DNA of 64,000 bases from Cyclobacteriaceae bacterium (GTDB lineage: Bacteria; Bacteroidota; Bacteroidia; Cytophagales; Cyclobacteriaceae): positions 1 to 64,000 of the forward strand of contig BPHC01000002.1 of the NCBI GenBank assembly GCA_026003355.1, given 5' to 3'. The position numbers were made by a program, and so were the translations under genes. The notes under the pieces are model-generated. The model was not told where the DNA came from. It saw nothing but the letters and a program-made list of their open reading frames with translations, and did not search any database. Below are positions 60,856-64,000 of the stretch, piece by piece (within the stretch, counting starts at the first letter, position 1; every line of letters starts with the position of its first letter).

Positions 60856-63800
60856 TTATTCGAGGCCGATCATGAGAAATGCCCCCCAGTAAATTGGCTG
60901 CGGGTATTCGTTACGCAGTTCTTTTTTGGCTTCAATAAAGCTGTCGCGCATTTTGCCTGTGTTGAGCCATTTCTGATAGAATTTCAGCATAAGTTTTTGT
61001 GTAGCCTCGTCATCGACCTTAAACATGCTCATAATAAGCACTTTGGCTCCGGCCACCAGAAAGGCGCGTTGCAGGCCGTACACGCCTTCACCGGCTTCTA
61101 CTTCGCCCAATCCGGTTTCGCAGGCGCTCAGTACCACCAGGTCGGTTTGGTCGAGGTTGAGGTTCATTGCTTCATACGCAGTAAGAATGCCGTTATCCAT
61201 GTTAAAGTTGTGTTCGGTTTTGCCCAGCAGGTCGCCTGCACCGGTAAGGAGCAGTCCGGTGCGCAGCAGCGGGTTTTGCGAAAGCACTGCCTCATTTCCT
61301 TCCAGTTCGTCAAATGCATTCAGGTTTTCAACGGGCTTGTAAAAACCATGTGTGGCCACATGAAATACCCGTGGGTTATTTAGCTGTTTGATGCGCTCCT
61401 CTGTAGCCTGTGTTTCGAGGTAGTCTTCTGTTTTCCAGCCTTTTTGTTTGAGCAGGTAGTCCAGCTGGGTAATTTCTTTTTCTGTTCCCGGCAACTGGGG
61501 TATGGGGGCATCAGCACGCGAAGAGGCCACGTAAAAGGCCGGGTTGCCAACCATGGAAGCCTTGTTGTCGGCACGGGGTGTGCTCTTCACCCGGCGCAGG
61601 TAGAGGTCGCGGGTGTTGCTTACCAGTACGATATTGGAGTTGTCGAGCACGTACCGGCCATTGGGCATGAGCAGGGTTTCCAGGTTAATCTGGTTGTAGA
61701 TGCCATCGGCCGAGAGATAAATGGTGGCTGTTTGACCCAGCGCTTTCTGTATGGGTTCCCAGTAAATGCTGTAGGACCGGTTATCTTCTATTTCATTTAT
61801 AATGGAGTTCCGGTACAGGCGGAAGTACCGGCCCTCCATGTTTTTGCCATCGGGCAGTATAATGGAGGCCGGACTCTTCATATCGGGCCGGATGTAGATG
61901 GCGGCATAGATAACAGAGTCGGTAAAGTTATGGTCGAAATACCGGAAGCGCACCATTTCAATAGCAACTTCGTTGGCTTTAAGCGATTTCCTCACATCGT
62001 CATAGGTAATTTTTTTATTGTCAAAACTTTGTCCGAACAGTTCCGACTGCTGGCTGAGTGTGCGTTCAAGTTTTTCTACTTCCTGATTCAGGGCAGAGGG
62101 GTCAATTTCGTTTTCAGCCAGTTGCTGGGGGCTCATGGAGAGGGATAGGGTAAGGAGTTCTTTTTTGCGCAGCCATTCTGCAAACAAAATTTTCAATTCT
62201 TCGTTGGTGCTGTTCATTATTCGCTCCCTGATTTTTATGGAAGAGTTGAGCAGGATGGCTTTGGTAAGAAGCTGATAGTTATATACCTGGTCGCTCAGGT
62301 CTCGGAATTCTTCAATTTTACCAAGGGCTAAGGTGTTGTAAAATTCAAAGTCGCCTTTAATGGTATTCCAGTAACGTGCCTTTTCGCGTTCGCTGAGCGC
62401 CGGGAAGAATTTTTTAATAAAATTATCATAGGCGGCAAGCGCCTGCTCTATTCTTTGCCGCGAGCGCTTGTAATCTTTGTTCATGTAATATACCCTGCTG
62501 AGGCGTGACAACAGTTTGATATACTCCGGATGGGAGGCGCTGAAGAATTTTTCATATAGATCTATCGACTTATTATAAAACTCTTCAGCTTTAGAGAAGT
62601 TGCGCATCTGGTAATACACATCGCCTGTAAGTTGATAGATAGATGCGGCATTGATGTTGCGCTTCGAACCGGTTTTTTGCTGCCAGATGTTGGCGGCAAT
62701 GGTCAGCGAGTTAAAAGCCAGGTCGTATTGTTTGTTGGAAATATACAGTACGGCCAGGTTTTTGAGTAATTCAGCATATTGGGGGTTATCCTTGCCCAGC
62801 TTATCGGCCACAATATCGCGTGCCTCGAACATGTTCTTTTCCACGAGGGCCTTGTCGTAACCACCGTAAAACTGAGCGAGCGCCAGTTGCGAGAGTGTGC
62901 GGGCTACGTCAACATGCTGGCGGCCAAACTGCCGTTCCAGGCTGGTCAGGGCACTCTGGTAGTTGGTTATGGCTTTATCGAAATCGCCCAATTGGTAGTA
63001 AATGTCGGCCAGGAGGCGTTGCGTGGCTGCGGTTTTGGTTGAGTTGTTGCCGTAGGTTTTGCTGGCAATGGCAAAGGCCCGCTGGGCTATTTTATCCGCC
63101 TCGGTGTAGTCGCCTTTGGCCAGCAAAATACGGCTTCGGTTTATAAGGGGATCAATGAGCCGGATGGATTCTTTGCCGTACAGGCGTTCATACTCGGGGA
63201 TGAGTTTATTGAGCAATTCTTCGGTTTGTGAGTACCGGCCCAGTTGAATGAAGAGGGAGGCCATCTCTTCGGCTGTTGACAATTCGTTCGAAATGGGAAT
63301 TTTTGCTCTTAGAATCATCCTGCGGGTTTTTGTAAGGTTATCTTCCGCTTCGTCAAACAACCCTTTAATGCCAAACAGTTTGGCTTGTGTTTCGAGTGCA
63401 TTGATCTGATAAGGAATGTTGCGGTCGTCACGGTTTTTTTTCAGGTCGTAAATCGGCAGGGCCTCATTGATGTAGTCTTCTGCGCGGTCGTAGTTGCCCA
63501 GCTTAATGAGCAGTTTGGCCATGTGAATCAGTTCGTTGGCATAAACCACATCTTCGTTATCGTATTTCACCTGGGCTATATCTTTGGCTTTGCTCAGCAG
63601 TCTGGTGGCTTCGGCATAGTTGTCAGAAAGTTCGTTGAATGCCGCCAGGTGGTTGATGATCTCCAGATGGTCTTTATGCTTCATTGCTATTTCCTTTTCC
63701 ACCACCCCGTAATAACTGTCGCGGTAAATTTTGCCGGCCTCGGCCAGTTTATTGGTGTAGTCCAGATAAAAATTTGCCAGCGTTAAAAGGGTAAGATGGT

Positions 63801-63999
63801 ATTCGGGTGAATCATCTCCATACAGCTCTTTTTTCTGTTCGAGTATCTGGTTAAGGTTCGATTCGGCCTGGGTGTACCGGCGCTGCTGCAGTGTAAAGTG
63901 ATAAAGAAATTCCAGCGAACGGATGCGGGTTTTGTGGAATCGGGGAAGGGTAGAAGAACCCAGTATATTGTTAGCTGCATTCTCCAGATTTCTGGTCTG
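60856..63999 (-). CDS. TPR-CHAT (caspase-like) protein, 5' end cut by the window edge
   Basis: The frame is open to the right edge (an ATG- or GTG-like start at 63705 is not needed, since TPR sequence continues beyond it), so over 1,040 residues are encoded here. The first two thirds are tetratricopeptide repeats (e.g. LADIYYQLGDFDKAITNYQS, LLSRLSRVYYMNKDYKRS). The last third is a CHAT domain with the catalytic-like His in FHVATHGFY and Cys in VLSACETGLGE. CHAT domains are caspase-like; whether this one is a protease is untested, as is its target. A terminator follows. Confidence 0.9.
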   Translation of the reverse strand, partial: QTRNLENAANNILGSSTLPRFHKTRIRSLEFLYHFTLQQRRYTQAESNLNQILEQKKELYGDDSPEYHLTLLTLANFYLDYTNKLAEAGKIYRDSYYGVVEKEIAMKHKDHLEIINHLAAFNELSDNYAEATRLLSKAKDIAQVKYDNEDVVYANELIHMAKLLIKLGNYDRAEDYINEALPIYDLKKNRDDRNIPYQINALETQAKLFGIKGLFDEAEDNLTKTRRMILRAKIPISNELSTAEEMASLFIQLGRYSQTEELLNKLIPEYERLYGKESIRLIDPLINRSRILLAKGDYTEADKIAQRAFAIASKTYGNNSTKTAATQRLLADIYYQLGDFDKAITNYQSALTSLERQFGRQHVDVARTLSQLALAQFYGGYDKALVEKNMFEARDIVADKLGKDNPQYAELLKNLAVLYISNKQYDLAFNSLTIAANIWQQKTGSKRNINAASIYQLTGDVYYQMRNFSKAEEFYNKSIDLYEKFFSASHPEYIKLLSRLSRVYYMNKDYKRSRQRIEQALAAYDNFIKKFFPALSEREKARYWNTIKGDFEFYNTLALGKIEEFRDLSDQVYNYQLLTKAILLNSSIKIRERIMNSTNEELKILFAEWLRKKELLTLSLSMSPQQLAENEIDPSALNQEVEKLERTLSQQSELFGQSFDNKKITYDDVRKSLKANEVAIEMVRFRYFDHNFTDSVIYAAIYIRPDMKSPASIILPDGKNMEGRYFRLYRNSIINEIEDNRSYSIYWEPIQKALGQTATIYLSADGIYNQINLETLLMPNGRYVLDNSNIVLVSNTRDLYLRRVKSTPRADNKASMVGNPAFYVASSRADAPIPQLPGTEKEITQLDYLLKQKGWKTEDYLETQATEERIKQLNNPRVFHVATHGFYKPVENLNAFDELEGNEAVLSQNPLLRTGLLLTGAGDLLGKTEHNFNMDNGILTAYEAMNLNLDQTDLVVLSACETGLGEVEAGEGVYGLQRAFLVAGAKVLIMSMFKVDDEATQKLMLKFYQKWLNTGKMRDSFIEAKKELRNEYPQPIYWGAFLMIGLE

Positions 64000-64000
64000 T

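Noticed and set aside
60529-61383. 284-residue plus-strand frame over the threonine-aldolase-like gene, terminator and CHAT domain
   Set aside because: Runs through an intrinsic terminator and two conserved genes.
63783-63980. 65-residue minus-strand frame near the right edge
   Set aside because: The correct frame there is the TPR-CHAT gene, which stays open to the window end with TPR-like sequence.
1-64000. Prophage, integrative element, toxin-antitoxin or defence island
   Set aside because: No integrase, transposase, phage structural gene or typical defence cassette; composition looks even and gene order is housekeeping-like.
1-64000. tRNA or rRNA genes
   Set aside because: No gap holds a cloverleaf-like sequence with CCA-type end or rRNA-like sequence that I can see by eye; a dedicated scan could still find a cryptic one.

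Overview
The window is ordinary chromosomal DNA of a Bacteroidota bacterium, most likely of the Cytophagales/Chitinophagales type. The signs are: LpxC fused to FabZ, a PorX type IX secretion regulator, two proteins with type IX secretion (T9SS) sorting domains, the Bacteroidota-specific families DUF3822 and DUF4296, and many TAnnTTTG -7 promoter boxes. Genes are dense on both strands and no gap exceeds 300 bases. I see no rRNA, tRNA, CRISPR array, integrase, transposase or phage gene.

Layout. 1-3.3 kb: a Nudix gene cut by the window edge, coaD, DUF3822, a membrane-anchored conserved protein and a second Nudix gene. 3.4-6.5 kb: DUF1573, DUF423, yggS and a GH3-family gene. 6.5-9.3 kb: a BatA/DUF58 (aerotolerance-type) operon. 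9.3-12.6 kb: DUF4296, mutS2 and a lipoprotein. 12.7-18 kb: a lipid A operon (HD hydrolase, lpxD, lpxC-fabZ, lpxA, ABC ATPase). 18-21.2 kb: porX-tsaE-ald with overlapping ends. 21.2-27.4 kb: valS, an rRNA methyltransferase, fah and a flavin reductase. 27.4-27.6 kb: a 15-bp tandem repeat. 27.6-32.2 kb: pdhB, an OmpA/TPR lipoprotein, pspC, a glycosyltransferase and ybaB. 32.3-37 kb: a T9SS-exported protein, hutH and hisS. 37-42.2 kb: a 53-residue basic protein, xth, paaBCD, a lipoprotein and alkB. 42.2-49.5 kb: LysM, NfeD, M1 peptidase, two membrane proteins and an M3 peptidase. 49.6-50.6 kb: marR-yceI. 50.9-57.4 kb: korAB-nuoABCDH. 57.5-64 kb: ferredoxin, nnr, a stand-alone T9SS tail, a threonine-aldolase-like enzyme and a TPR-CHAT gene cut by the right edge.

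How genes fit together. The catabolic genes (hutH, fah with flavin reductase, paaBCD, alkB, ald, M1 and M3 peptidases) suggest a heterotroph using peptides, aromatic compounds and alkanes. korAB directly upstream of nuoABCDH, with a ferredoxin divergent from korA and no nuoEFG in view, suggests 2-oxoacid oxidation feeding complex I through ferredoxin. PorX, the CHU_C-type protein and the orphan sorting tail tie the window to T9SS.

The most consequential technical observation is that five conserved genes (batA, mutS2, ybaB, the M3 peptidase, nuoH) carry eight single-base reading-frame breaks, mostly extra bases in homopolymers. Undoing them restores full-length family members exactly. That pattern points to consensus sequencing errors rather than gene decay. 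The most interesting biological candidates are the MarR-type operator over the yceI promoter with a terminator in front of marR, the Kor-Nuo operon that stops after nuoH, the duplicated-domain PaaB in a paa cluster lacking paaA, the 15-bp repeat, and several genes whose -7 box sits almost on the start codon (possible leaderless mRNAs). I did not find a clearly new multi-gene system.
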